NCBI RefSeq assembly: GCF_017916505.1
Contig: NZ_JAFMSZ010000004.1
Span: forward strand, 124,001 to 188,000
DNA from: Naasia sp. SYSU D00057
GTDB lineage: Bacteria > Actinomycetota > Actinomycetes > Actinomycetales > Microbacteriaceae
DNA: 64,000 nucleotides
Direction of reading: 5' to 3'
Below the pieces are notes generated by a model. That model did no database searches. It saw only the letters and a program-made list of their open reading frames with translations, and was not told the DNA's origin. Each line of letters opens with the position of its first letter. The stretch's first letter is position 1. The position numbers were made by a program, and so were the translations under genes. Positions 8,628-17,096 of the stretch are shown one piece after another.

Positions 8628-9532
8628 CCGCCACCGCGACTCCGCTGATCGTCTCGCCCGAGGACGAGCGGCGCCCGTCCCCGGGCGCCCGCGGCCGCCG
8701 CCGCAGGGCCACCACCGCGGTGTGGGCGATCGTCATGGTCCTGATCGCCGCGATCGTGCTCTACCCGCTCATCTGGATGGTGCTCGCCTCGTTCAAGCCC
8801 AACGAGGAGTTCGGCAGCAACCAGGGCTTCTTCCCGGAGAACCCGACGATCGACAACTACCTGTCGGTGCTCGACGGGGTCGGCGGCGTGCCGCTCTCGA
8901 CGTTCTTCCTCAACTCGCTGCTGCTCGCCGTCGGATCTGTGATCGGCACGGTGATCTCATCCTCGATGGCGGCGTACGCGTTCGCGCGGCTCGAGTTCCG
9001 CGGGCGGCCGCTCTACTTCACGCTGATGATCGGCACGCTCCTGCTGCCGTTCCACGTGCTGATCATCCCGCAGTACGTGCTCTTCCGGAATCTCGGCATG
9101 ATCGACACGTTCCTGCCGATCCTGATCGGCAAGTTCCTCGCCACCGAGGCCTTCTTCGTGTTCCTCATGGTGCAGTTCATCCGCAACCTGCCGCGCGAGC
9201 TCGACGAGGCCGCCCGCATCGACGGCGCCGGACACCCGCGGATCTTCCTCTCGATCACGCTGCCGCTCATCAAGCCGGCTCTGATCAGCTCGTCGATCTT
9301 CGCGTTCATCTGGAGCTGGAACGACTTCCTCGCCCCGCTGCTCTACCTGAACTCGCCCGACAAGTACCCACTGCCGCTCGCGCTGCGCATCTTCAACGAC
9401 CAGACCGGCACGTCCGACTACGGGGCCACGGTCGCGGTGTCCGTGCTCGCCCTGCTGCCGGTGCTGCTGTTCTTCATCGTGTTCCAGCGGTTCCTGGTCG
9501 AGGGCGTGGCGACGCAGGGCCTCAAGGGATGA
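8624..9532 (+). CDS. ABC transporter sugar permease (MalG/UgpE type)
   Basis: A 302-residue membrane permease, partner of the preceding one. It has six predicted membrane segments, starting with a hydrophobic helix at about 33-55, and the EAA loop EAARIDGAG (195-203). It is coupled at both ends by ATGA overlaps, so the binding protein, both permeases and the DUF624 protein form one operon under the LacI operator at 6248. Confidence 0.93.
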   Translation: MTATATPLIVSPEDERRPSPGARGRRRRATTAVWAIVMVLIAAIVLYPLIWMVLASFKPNEEFGSNQGFFPENPTIDNYLSVLDGVGGVPLSTFFLNSLLLAVGSVIGTVISSSMAAYAFARLEFRGRPLYFTLMIGTLLLPFHVLIIPQYVLFRNLGMIDTFLPILIGKFLATEAFFVFLMVQFIRNLPRELDEAARIDGAGHPRIFLSITLPLIKPALISSSIFAFIWSWNDFLAPLLYLNSPDKYPLPLALRIFNDQTGTSDYGATVAVSVLALLPVLLFFIVFQRFLVEGVATQGLKG

Positions 9533-10149
9533 CCATGCGCGCCGCCCGCGCCCGCCGACCCCGCCCCCAGCGGGACGGCAGCGGGCTGCGCTGGCCCGGC
9601 GCGCAGGGGGCGTTCGCGCTGTTCACCGAGGTGCTCTGGACGGGCATCCTCGTCGCGGTCGCGTCGCTGCCGGTCGTCACCCTGCCGGCGGCGCTCGCGG
9701 CCGGCTCCCGCTCGCTGCGGAGCTACCTGCGCGCCGAGGAGTCCGGGTTCCGGCCCTTCGCCCGCGACTTCCGGGCCGCCGTCGCCGGAGGAGCGGTCGT
9801 CGGCCTCGGCGCCGTCGCGGTCGCGGCGCTGCTCGCGTTCGACGTGCTCCTCGCCGTCGGCGGCCGCCTGCCGGGCGGCGCGCTCGTCGGCGCGGTCGGT
9901 GCCGGCGGCCTCGCCGTCCTCGCCGCCGCGCTCCTGCTCGCCGCCGATGCCTGGACCCCGGAGGCCGGCTGGCGGCGGGCCCTGCGCACGCTGCCCGCCG
10001 ACGTGCGGCGCGACCCGTTCGCCGCGGGCGCGGCGCTCCTCGGCGTGGCGCTGCTCGCGGTCTTCACGTGGCAGCTGCCGCCGCTGATCGTGCCCGCCCT
10101 CGGCTGTGCCGTCTTCGCGGTCGTCGCCGCGCGGGGCCGCATCCGCTGA
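9529..10149 (+). CDS. DUF624 (YesL-like) membrane protein
   Basis: A 206-residue protein with about four hydrophobic helices (near 38-60, 85-115, 120-145, 165-200) and a basic N-terminus. DUF624/YesL proteins are commonly encoded beside sugar ABC permeases; their exact role is not established. It is the last gene of the transporter operon, overlapping the permease stop by 4 nt; a second ATG lies two codons further in. It may assist transporter assembly or regulation (inference). Confidence 0.72.
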   Translation: MTMRAARARRPRPQRDGSGLRWPGAQGAFALFTEVLWTGILVAVASLPVVTLPAALAAGSRSLRSYLRAEESGFRPFARDFRAAVAGGAVVGLGAVAVAALLAFDVLLAVGGRLPGGALVGAVGAGGLAVLAAALLLAADAWTPEAGWRRALRTLPADVRRDPFAAGAALLGVALLAVFTWQLPPLIVPALGCAVFAVVAARGRIR

Positions 10150-10156
10150 CCCCGAC

Positions 10157-10219
10157 GCGGGTCGCGCGGACAGGTCGCGACGGTGTGCGGGGGTGCACCG
10201 ATCCGCAGCACCCGCGCGG
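10157..10219. repeat. Diverged copy of the dispersed palindromic element (copy 1)
   Basis: Starts GCGGGTCGCGCGGACAGGTC and ends with TCCGCAGCACCCGCGCG. It aligns across its length with the elements at 54654-54722 and 55717-55787; the left arm matches the latter in about 27 of 34 positions. The inverted-repeat pairing has decayed. It lies in the 106-bp gap between the transporter operon and proS. Confidence 0.6.
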
Positions 10220-10241
10220 CCGGGGACGGGGGACCCGCGGA

Positions 10242-10247
10242 TAGACT
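10242..10247 (+). promoter_or_regulatory. -10 box of leaderless proS
   Basis: TAGACT ends 8 nt before the GTG start of proS, the spacing at which the first transcribed base is the start codon. No Shine-Dalgarno is present. Confidence 0.6.
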
Positions 10248-10255
10248 CGTTCGCC

Positions 10256-12031
10256 GTGCCAACACGTCTGTCCCAGCTGTTCGTCCGCACCCTGCGCGAG
10301 GACCCCGCCGACGCGGAGGTGACGAGCCACCGCCTCCTCGTCCGCGCCGGCTACATCCGCCGCCAGGCTCCCGGCGTCTTCGCCTGGCTGCCGCTCGGCC
10401 TGCGGGTGCGCGCGAACGTCGAGCGGGTCATCCGCGAGGAGATGGCCGCCGCGGGGGCACAGGAGGTGCTGTTCCCGGCGCTGCTGCCACGCGAGCCCTA
10501 CGAGGCGACCGGCCGGTGGGAGGAGTACGGCGACGGCATCTTCCGCCTCAAGGACCGCAAGGGCGCCGACTACCTGCTCGCCCCGACGCACGAGGAGGTC
10601 TTCACGCTGCTCGTGAAGGACCTCTACTCCTCGTACAAGGACCTGCCGCTCACGATCTTCCAGGTGCAGGACAAGTACCGCGACGAGGCACGCCCCCGGG
10701 CCGGTCTGCTCCGCGGCCGCGAGTTCACGATGAAGGACGCGTACTCCTTCGACTGGACGGACGAGGGCCTCGACGCGAGCTACCAGCTGCAGCGCGACGC
10801 GTACGAGCGGATCTTCAACCGCCTCGGCCTCGAGTACGTCATCGTCGCCGCGGACGCCGGCGCGATGGGCGGCAGCAAGAGCGAGGAGTTCCTCCACCCC
10901 ACCCCGATCGGCGAGGACACCTTCGTCCGCTCGCCGGGCGGCTACACCGCCAACGTCGAGGCGTTCACGACCCTCGCGCCCGAGGCGCTTCCGATCGACG
11001 GCCGGCCGGAGGCGCGCATCTTCGACTCGCCGAACACGCCGACCATCGAGACGCTGGTCGCGCTCGCGAACGCCGAGCAGCCGCGCGACGACCGGCCCTG
11101 GACCGCGGCCGACACGCTCAAGAACGTCGTGCTCGCGCTCACGCACCTCGACGGCACCCGCGAACTCGTCGTCGTCGGCCTCCCCGGCGACCGCGACGTC
11201 GACCTGAAGCGGGCCGAGGTGGCCTTCCAGCCCGCCGAGGTGGAGGCCGCGTCCGAGGGCGACTTCGACCGCACCACCGCCCTGGTGAAGGGCTACATCG
11301 GCCCCTGGTCGCCCCGCGGACCCGTGCTCGGCCTCGAGTCGGCCACGGGCATCCGCTACCTCCTCGACCCGCGCGTCGTCGACGGCACGGCCTGGATCAC
11401 GGGTGCCAACGAGCACGAGAAGCACGTCCTGAGCCTCGTCGCGGGCCGCGACTTCACCGCCGACGGCTTCGTCGAGGTGGCCGAGGTGCGCGCAGGCGAC
11501 CCGGCGCCCGACGGCTCCGGCCCGGTCGCGCTCGATCGCGGCACCGAGATCGGCCACGTCTTCCAGCTCGGCCGCAAGTACGCGGAGGCGCTCGGGCTGC
11601 AGGTGCTCGACCCGAACGGCAAGCTCGTCACGGTGACGATGGGCTCGTACGGCATCGGCGTCACGCGCAACCTGGCCCTCGTCGCCGAAGCGAACTCGGA
11701 CGAGCGCGGGCTCGTCTGGCCCCGCGAGATCGCGCCCTACGACGTGCACATCGTCGCGACCGGCAAGGACGAGGCGGTCTACACGGCTGCCGAGGCGATC
11801 TCGGCCGAGCTCGAGGCGAGCGGCGTCGAGGTGCTCTACGACGACCGCCCGAAGGTGTCGCCCGGCGTGAAGTTCGGCGACGCGGAGCTGCTCGGCGTGC
11901 CGACCATCCTCATCGTCGGCAAGGGCCTCGCGGACGGGATCGTCGAGCTGTGGGACCGCCGCACGGGCGCCCGCACGCCGGTTCCGGTGGAGCAGGCCGC
12001 CGCGACGCTCCTCGCCGAGCTGCGCGCCTGA
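10256..12031 (+). CDS. proS: Prolyl-tRNA synthetase
   Basis: A 591-residue class II aminoacyl-tRNA synthetase of the bacterial type, which charges tRNA-Pro. Motif 2 includes [16 protein letters not shown] (142-157) and motif 3 GSYGIGVTR (about 462-470). The long stretch between them (about 225-405) is the insertion domain that edits Ala-tRNA(Pro). The anticodon-binding domain is C-terminal. The GTG start is supported by the leaderless -10 box at 10242 and by the family N-terminus ([12 protein letters not shown]). It precedes nusA, as in other actinobacteria, but without rimP between them. Confidence 0.97.
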   Translation: MPTRLSQLFVRTLREDPADAEVTSHRLLVRAGYIRRQAPGVFAWLPLGLRVRANVERVIREEMAAAGAQEVLFPALLPREPYEATGRWEEYGDGIFRLKDRKGADYLLAPTHEEVFTLLVKDLYSSYKDLPLTIFQVQDKYRDEARPRAGLLRGREFTMKDAYSFDWTDEGLDASYQLQRDAYERIFNRLGLEYVIVAADAGAMGGSKSEEFLHPTPIGEDTFVRSPGGYTANVEAFTTLAPEALPIDGRPEARIFDSPNTPTIETLVALANAEQPRDDRPWTAADTLKNVVLALTHLDGTRELVVVGLPGDRDVDLKRAEVAFQPAEVEAASEGDFDRTTALVKGYIGPWSPRGPVLGLESATGIRYLLDPRVVDGTAWITGANEHEKHVLSLVAGRDFTADGFVEVAEVRAGDPAPDGSGPVALDRGTEIGHVFQLGRKYAEALGLQVLDPNGKLVTVTMGSYGIGVTRNLALVAEANSDERGLVWPREIAPYDVHIVATGKDEAVYTAAEAISAELEASGVEVLYDDRPKVSPGVKFGDAELLGVPTILIVGKGLADGIVELWDRRTGARTPVPVEQAAATLLAELRA

Positions 12032-12071
12032 GCCGCCGCCGAACGGGCCGGGCCTCCCCCTCCCGCCATGT

Positions 12072-12172
12072 GCGCGGATCAGGACATCGCGCGCGGATCA
12101 GGACATCCGCTCGGTTTCGCACGCCGTTCAGGAGAACACGCCGTCTCGCGGCCCGGGTTTCCTGATCCGCGC
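12072..12172. repeat. Direct and inverted repeat in the proS-nusA gap
   Basis: GCGCGGATCAGGACATC occurs twice, at 12072-12088 and 12091-12107, with a 19-bp period. Its inverted core CCTGATCCGCGC occurs at 12161-12172. The RNA could fold with either direct copy pairing to the inverted one, so it may be a terminator or processing site after proS. The 259-bp gap holds no convincing gene; rimP, often found here, is not seen. Confidence 0.6.
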
Positions 12173-12290
12173 AGATGGGGCGGGCGGCCCTCCCGCCGCA
12201 ACCCCGGGCACGGTGCCGGGGCGGATCGGGTACTTTAGACGGAGCCTCCCCGCAGGGAGGTGTCACATCGCGAATAGTGGAGTCCGGCCC

Positions 12291-13295
12291 GTGGATATCG
12301 ACCTCAGCGTGCTGCGCCTCATGGAGCGCGAGCGCGAGATCCCGTTCGAGGAGCTGGTGCGGATCATCGAGCAGGCGATCCTCACCGCATACCTGAAGCA
12401 CGTGGGAAAGCCCGAGCCGAAGCACGGCAGCACCGAGCCGGCTCCCGCCCGCGTGCACATCGACCGCAAGACCGGTCACGTCACCGTCCACGTCCCCGAG
12501 CTCGACGACGAGGGCGCGGTGATCGGCGAGGCGGAGGACGACCCGCACGACTTCGGCCGCATCGCCGCCTTCGCCGCGAAGCAGGTGATCAACCAGCGCC
12601 TGCGCGACATCGGCGACGAGCGCATCCTCGGCGAGTTCCGCGGCAAGGAGGGCGACATCGTCGCCGGCGTCATCCAGCAGGGGCCGAACCCCCGCATGGT
12701 GCACGTCGACCTCGGCACGATCGAGGCGATCCTCCCGCCCGAGGAGCAGGTGCCGGGGGAGACCTACCCGCACGGCGAGCGCATCCGCGTCTACGTGACG
12801 AGCGTCGCCAAGGGCGCCAAGGGCCCCTCCATCACCGTCTCCCGCACCCACCCGTCGCTCGTCCGCAAGCTCTTCGCCCTCGAGGTGCCGGAGATCGCGA
12901 GCGGCGTCGTCGAGATCGTGTCCCTCGCCCGCGAGGCCGGCCACCGGTCGAAGATCGCGGTGCGCGCCACCGAGCCCGGCGTCAACGCGAAGGGCGCCTG
13001 CATCGGCGAGCTCGGCCAGCGCGTCCGCGCGGTCAGCGCCGAGCTCTCCGGCGAGAAGATCGACATCGTCGACTACTCGGACGACCTGCCGACCTTCGTC
13101 GCGAACGCCCTCTCGCCCGCCAAGGTGTCGAGCGCGTTCGTGCTCGACCCCAACATCAAGGCTGTCCGGGCGCTCGTCCCCGACTACCAGCTGTCGCTCG
13201 CGATCGGCAAGGAGGGCCAGAACGCCCGCCTCGCGGCCAAGCTGACCGGCGCCAAGATCGATATCCAACCGGATTCAATCCTCGACGAGGATTGA
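12291..13295 (+). CDS. nusA: Transcription termination/antitermination protein NusA
   Basis: A 334-residue protein, the usual actinobacterial length, which binds RNA polymerase and nascent RNA. The N-terminal polymerase-binding domain is followed by an S1 domain ([18 protein letters not shown], about 122-145) and KH domains; [20 protein letters not shown] and the terminal [23 protein letters not shown] are classic signatures. The GTG start has GGAG about 10 nt upstream. The end of the gene lies in a 33-bp perfect palindrome and is partly duplicated downstream. The usual neighbours rimP and ylxR are absent on either side. Confidence 0.96.
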   Translation: MDIDLSVLRLMEREREIPFEELVRIIEQAILTAYLKHVGKPEPKHGSTEPAPARVHIDRKTGHVTVHVPELDDEGAVIGEAEDDPHDFGRIAAFAAKQVINQRLRDIGDERILGEFRGKEGDIVAGVIQQGPNPRMVHVDLGTIEAILPPEEQVPGETYPHGERIRVYVTSVAKGAKGPSITVSRTHPSLVRKLFALEVPEIASGVVEIVSLAREAGHRSKIAVRATEPGVNAKGACIGELGQRVRAVSAELSGEKIDIVDYSDDLPTFVANALSPAKVSSAFVLDPNIKAVRALVPDYQLSLAIGKEGQNARLAAKLTGAKIDIQPDSILDED

Positions 13296-13335
13296 ATCCG
13301 GAGGACACAGCCGATCCTCGACGAGGACTGACTCC
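13269..13335. repeat. 33-bp perfect palindrome over the nusA stop, plus 36-bp offset duplication
   Basis: Bases 13269-13301 are a perfect palindrome with a one-base centre at 13285; arms begin CCGGATTCAATCCTCG. The nusA stop codon lies in the right arm. The stretch ATCCTCGACGAGGA-n-TGA is repeated 36 bp later, in the same frame, ending in a second TGA at 13329-13331. This looks like a tandem duplication of the last codons (ILDED-stop). Confidence 0.8.
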
Positions 13336-13381
13336 CGAGCGGGCGCAGCCGCTGATCGGCTCACCGCTCTCGCATGGACCC

Positions 13382-13418
13382 CCGCGGCCCGGCCTGCCCT
13401 GATGGCGCCGGGCCGCGG
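13382..13418 (+). terminator. Hairpin downstream of nusA
   Basis: Perfect 12-bp arms, CCGCGGCCCGGC (13382-13393) and GCCGGGCCGCGG (13407-13418), with a 13-nt loop and no U-run. It is a plausible actinobacterial intrinsic terminator for nusA. It insulates nusA from the catabolic promoter at about 13440. The rest of the 329-bp gap holds the nusA repeat and the operator/promoter at 13438-13469. Confidence 0.6.
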
Positions 13419-13443
13419 TGCTGTCCGCGGGCATCCGTTGCGC

Positions 13444-13469
13444 GAAAGGTAAAGGTCTATATACTTTTC
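13444..13469 (+). promoter_or_regulatory. Inverted-repeat operator with embedded promoter (site A)
   Basis: GAAAGGTA, 10 nt, then TACTTTTC: an imperfect 8-bp inverted repeat. TATACT at 13460-13465 is a good -10 box and TTGCGC at 13438-13443 a possible -35 (16-nt spacing), so a bound dimer would cover the promoter. The same arrangement recurs at 16163-16188. The TetR protein at 15527 is the likely ligand. Confidence 0.7.
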
Positions 13470-13624
13470 CTGTCGCCGGGGAAGTGGTGACGGCACGGGG
13501 CACAGCGACGTTCCCGGGTCGGGTGCCTCCCGCCGGGGGCACGCCGTTTTCCGATCAGGACGACCCCCGCAGCCGACGCTCCGCCGACGGCGCTCCCGGG
13601 CGCCGTCCGCAGAAGGAGCCCAAG

Positions 13625-14686
13625 ATGACCCTTCCGACCTTCGGGGTGGGGATCCTCGGCTGCGGCCCCGTGACGCAGGCGATCCACCTGCCCACGCTGG
13701 CCCGCTTCGCCGAGACCTTCCACGTCGCCCGGGTGATGGACGTCGATGCCGACGTCGCCCAGGCCGTCGCCAGCCGCGCGGACAGCGCCTGGACGACGAG
13801 CGCGGACGAGGTGATCGCGGACGAGGACGTGCAGGTGGTGCTCGTCTGCAGTCCCAACCAGTTCCACGCCGAGCAGGTGATCGCCGCCTGCCGCGCCGGC
13901 AAGAAGGCCGTGCTCTGCGAGAAGCCCCTCGCGGTGAGCCACGAGGAGGCGCGCGAGATCGCTGCCATGTCCGCCGAGACCGGCGTGCCGATCGTCGTCG
14001 GGGCCATGCACACGTTCGACCCGGCCTGGATCGCGGCCACCCTGAACTGGGGCGACCTCGTGGAGAAGGTCCACACGATCCGGTATTCGATCGTCCTGAC
14101 GCCCAATACACGGTCCGAGGACTTCGCCACCGAGATCCACTCCCGGCCCGAGCGGAGCTGGCCCGAGCTGACCCCGGCCGAGCGGGCTGCCGGGATGATG
14201 TTCGGCAGCATCATGGGTCTCGCGATCCACGACCTCCCCCTCGTCCGGCAACTCTGCCCGGACTTCCGCGACGTCGAGCTGCTCTCCGCGAGGACCCTCG
14301 AGCCGGGCGGCTACCTGCTGAACCTCCGCATCGGCGAGAGGCATGTGCAGGTCCACGGCCTCAACAACGAGTCATGGCGGCCCGAGTGGCGGGTGGAGGC
14401 GATCGCCGACGACGTCTCGCTCGTCGTCGACTTCCCGCCGCCCTACGTGCACGCCGGCTCCGGCTGGGCGACGTTCCGCTCTGCGAACGAGACCCGCACC
14501 TACGGCCCGTACCGCGCCAACGGCTACGAGGAGGAGTGGCGCTACCTCGCCGCTCTCGTGAAGGGCGAGGCCGAGCCCCTCGACACGCAGGTGCTCGTCG
14601 ACGACCTGGAGTTCGCGCTCGGCATCGCCGAGACCGCGACCGCGACCGTCCGCGAGGCCGCGGAGCAGGCGGAGGTGCACGCATGA
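13625..14686 (+). CDS. Gfo/Idh/MocA family oxidoreductase
   Basis: A 353-residue NAD(P)-dependent oxidoreductase. The N-terminal Rossmann motif is GILGCGPVTQ (about 10-19); the EKP motif reads LCEKPLAVS (near residue 100). The C-terminal domain contains AIHDLPLVRQL where the family usually has its catalytic His-Asp region. AAGGAG precedes the ATG. It is first in the unit driven from site A and overlaps the next gene by 4 nt. It probably oxidises a sugar hydroxyl; the substrate is unknown. Confidence 0.88.
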   Translation: MTLPTFGVGILGCGPVTQAIHLPTLARFAETFHVARVMDVDADVAQAVASRADSAWTTSADEVIADEDVQVVLVCSPNQFHAEQVIAACRAGKKAVLCEKPLAVSHEEAREIAAMSAETGVPIVVGAMHTFDPAWIAATLNWGDLVEKVHTIRYSIVLTPNTRSEDFATEIHSRPERSWPELTPAERAAGMMFGSIMGLAIHDLPLVRQLCPDFRDVELLSARTLEPGGYLLNLRIGERHVQVHGLNNESWRPEWRVEAIADDVSLVVDFPPPYVHAGSGWATFRSANETRTYGPYRANGYEEEWRYLAALVKGEAEPLDTQVLVDDLEFALGIAETATATVREAAEQAEVHA

Positions 14687-15486
14687 GCCGGCAGCTGACC
14701 GTGGGGACGGCCCCCGCGCCGCACGCGGACACCCTGGCGGCGGTGGTCACCCTGCCCGAGTCGCTCCGCCGCGCCGGCGACGCCGCGGACGTGGTCGGCG
14801 TGCTCGGCATCGAGGGGTGGCCCCGGGCGGCCGCAGACGCGATCCGCTCCGGCGCGCGCGGCGTGCTCGTCACAGAGCCGGTCGCCGCGGACGTGACGGA
14901 GCTGACGGCGCTCGCCGGCGAGCGGTCCGTGCCCGTCGTCCTCGACTCGCTCTGGGCCCCCAATCCTGCGGTCGGGCGCAGCGCGCCCTCGTTCGCCCTG
15001 CTCGCCGACGAGCGAGCACTGATCGAGGCTCGTGTCGACCTGCCGGTCGGCTCGGACCTCGACCAGGCCGCTCTCGATGTGCTCGCGCTCCTCCGCCGCG
15101 CCACGGGACCCGTCACCGAGCTGGACTTCGTGCGGCACGCCCGCACCGGCTGGGACGCGGTCGCGAGCTTCGGGAGCGGAGCCTCCGGCATGCTGAGCGT
15201 GATCCTCACCGACTCGCGCCCCGCATCGGCGGCGGTCCGGATCGTGAAGCCGGCCGACGCGGTCGAGCTCACCGTCCCGGCACCCGACACGGCGGCGCCG
15301 GGACGCGCGGTCGTGAGCGGTCCCGACGGCGAGACGCTGCTCGTCACCGCGTACGAGAGCGCGCATCGCGCCGCCTGGCGCCGACTGCACGGGCTCGTCC
15401 TCGACGGGGTGGCGGCGCCGGACCTCGAGGCCTTCGCCGCCGACGTGCGCGTCCTCGCGGCCGCTCGGGGCCGGAGGGCGGGCTGA
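14683..15486 (+). CDS. Degenerate Gfo/Idh-like partner protein
   Basis: A 267-residue protein I do not firmly recognise. Its middle looks like a decayed Gfo/Idh core: WPRAAADAIRSGARGVLVTEP aligns with the region ending in the family's EKP, but the EK is replaced (TEP), and no GxGxxG nucleotide loop is seen at the N-terminus. The C-terminal third resembles the Gfo/Idh substrate domain. It starts at an ATGA overlap with the intact oxidoreductase, suggesting a non-catalytic subunit or scaffold for it (inference). It might instead be an unrelated conserved hypothetical protein. Confidence 0.6.
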   Translation: MSRQLTVGTAPAPHADTLAAVVTLPESLRRAGDAADVVGVLGIEGWPRAAADAIRSGARGVLVTEPVAADVTELTALAGERSVPVVLDSLWAPNPAVGRSAPSFALLADERALIEARVDLPVGSDLDQAALDVLALLRRATGPVTELDFVRHARTGWDAVASFGSGASGMLSVILTDSRPASAAVRIVKPADAVELTVPAPDTAAPGRAVVSGPDGETLLVTAYESAHRAAWRRLHGLVLDGVAAPDLEAFAADVRVLAAARGRRAG

Positions 15487-15526
15487 GCAGGAGGAGCCCC
15501 GGCGGCATCCTCCGGCCGGGGGAGCG

Positions 15527-16141
15527 GTGAGCGCGCCGGCGCTGCGCGGTCCCTACCGGCGGGGCATCGAGAGGCGCCGGCAGGTGGTCATCACCGCCAC
15601 CGAGGTGTTCGGCGAGCACGGCTTCCGCGGCGGCACGCTGCAGCAGGTCGCCGACCGGGTCGGCGGAACGCCGGCCGCGGTGCTCAAGCTGTTCGGCACC
15701 AAGGAGAAGCTGCTCATCGCCGTCCTCGAGCACTGGGGCGCGGTGACGAACGAGATCGTCCTGGAGGGAACCGCGCCGTACGCGCACCTCGACGGCTTCG
15801 CGAAGCTGATGCGGTACCACGTCGCGCATCCCGGGCTCCTGCAGCTGTACACGACGATGGCCGCCGAGGCGACGTCGGCCCAGCATCCCGCGCACGAGTT
15901 CATGACCCGCCGCTACCGGGACGCCCTCGCGAGCATGCGCGGGTGGTTCCAGGAGGCGGTGGATGCGGGCCACCTGCGCCCGCTCAGCCGGGCGGACATC
16001 GCCCACGAGGCGGAGTACCTGCTGGCGGCGCTCGACGGGCTCGAGATCCAGTTCCTGCTGAATCCCGCGTTCGACCTCGAGCGCTCCTTCGCGCTGTACA
16101 CCGAGCGCGTCCTGTCGCGGCTGCGGCCGGCCCCCGACTGA
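15527..16141 (+). CDS. TetR/AcrR family transcriptional regulator
   Basis: A 204-residue regulator. The N-terminal helix-turn-helix reads ATEVFGEHGFRGGTLQQVAD then PAAVLKLFGTKEKLL, the usual TetR layout, followed by an all-helical ligand-binding domain. GGGGGAGC precedes the GTG start. It lies 40 nt after the degenerate oxidoreductase gene and just before the second operator-bearing promoter (site B). Repression of both carbohydrate units through sites A and B is inferred from the shared inverted repeat. Confidence 0.92.
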   Translation: MSAPALRGPYRRGIERRRQVVITATEVFGEHGFRGGTLQQVADRVGGTPAAVLKLFGTKEKLLIAVLEHWGAVTNEIVLEGTAPYAHLDGFAKLMRYHVAHPGLLQLYTTMAAEATSAQHPAHEFMTRRYRDALASMRGWFQEAVDAGHLRPLSRADIAHEAEYLLAALDGLEIQFLLNPAFDLERSFALYTERVLSRLRPAPD

Positions 16142-16162
16142 CCCGGCGGGGGCGCTGTGCGC

Positions 16163-16188
16163 GAAAGGTATGCGGGCATATACTTTTC
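16163..16188 (+). promoter_or_regulatory. Inverted-repeat operator with embedded promoter (site B)
   Basis: GAAAGGTA, 10 nt, then TACTTTTC, identical in arms and spacing to site A, again with TATACT (16179-16184) as the -10 box and GTGCGC 16 nt upstream. It lies between the TetR stop and the six-gene unit beginning at 16245. Confidence 0.7.
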
Positions 16189-16244
16189 CGGAAGGCGCGG
16201 AACGACCGGCCCTCCCCATCCTGAGCAACGAAGCGAGGAGCAGC

Positions 16245-17096
16245 ATGACCGTCCCCGACGCCGCCGCCACAGTGAACGCGATCTCGTTCATGGGCGCCAA
16301 CCTGGTCGCCCAGCAGCTGGACTGGAACATGACGAAGGGCTGGAACCAGGGCGACACGGCCGCCAACGAGTGGTACCGGCCTCTCGAGACCTTCGAGGAG
16401 CGCTTCGACGCGTTCGTCGCGAGCGCGGTGGACGCGGGCTTCGACACGGTCGACGTGTGGCACCCGCAGCTGAGCTACGAGTGGGCGACCGAGGAGCATC
16501 TCGCGGCCGCGCAGCGCGTGCTGCAGCGGCACGGGGTCACGGTCGCGAGCTACGGCAGCTACTACGGTGACACCCCGGAGCAGTTCCGGGCCGCGAACGA
16601 GGTCGCGAAGGCGCTCGGCACGCGCATCCTCGGCGGGCAGACCGCGCTGCTGAAGTCGGACCGCGCAGCCGTGGTCTCGATCCTGCAGGAGTACGGCAAC
16701 GTCCTCGGACTCGAGAACCACCCGCAGCGCTCCGCCGCCGAGCTGCTCGAGGAGATCGGCGACGACGGCGCAGACGTGATCGGCGCCACCGTCGACACCG
16801 GCTGGTTCGGCACCCAGGGCTTCGACGCCGCGCAGGCGATCCGCGAGCTCGGTGACCGCGTCTTCTACGTGCATCTGAAGGACGTCCGCGCCGCCGGCGC
16901 CCACGACACGTGCGCGTACGGCGACGGCATCGTGCCCATCGAGGACTGCGTGCGCGCGCTCCGCGAGATCGGCTACACCGGCCCGATCAGCGTCGAGCAC
17001 GAGCCCGAGCACTACGACCCGTTCCCCGAGGTCGTCCGCAGTCGCGCCCGCCTCGTCGAGCTCCTCGCGTCGACCCAGCCGAGCCTCGCCTCGTGA
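16245..17096 (+). CDS. Sugar phosphate isomerase/epimerase-like TIM-barrel protein
   Basis: A 283-residue xylose-isomerase-like TIM barrel (AP endonuclease family 2 fold). Likely metal ligands are Glu in GLENHPQRS, Asp in ATVDTGWF, His in YVHLKDV and Glu in ISVEHEPE. GAGGAG precedes the ATG. It opens the unit driven from site B and overlaps the MDR dehydrogenase by 4 nt. In Gfo/Idh clusters such proteins often isomerise or cleave keto-sugars; here that is inference. Confidence 0.85.
   Translation: MTVPDAAATVNAISFMGANLVAQQLDWNMTKGWNQGDTAANEWYRPLETFEERFDAFVASAVDAGFDTVDVWHPQLSYEWATEEHLAAAQRVLQRHGVTVASYGSYYGDTPEQFRAANEVAKALGTRILGGQTALLKSDRAAVVSILQEYGNVLGLENHPQRSAAELLEEIGDDGADVIGATVDTGWFGTQGFDAAQAIRELGDRVFYVHLKDVRAAGAHDTCAYGDGIVPIEDCVRALREIGYTGPISVEHEPEHYDPFPEVVRSRARLVELLASTQPSLAS

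Noticed and set aside
13365-13440. Possible relic of ylxR after nusA (ATGGACCCC... reads MDPRGPACPDGAGPRCC)
   Set aside because: It loosely resembles a YlxR start, but the stretch is a 12-bp perfect hairpin of GC repeats and the frame soon ends without the family's later motifs.
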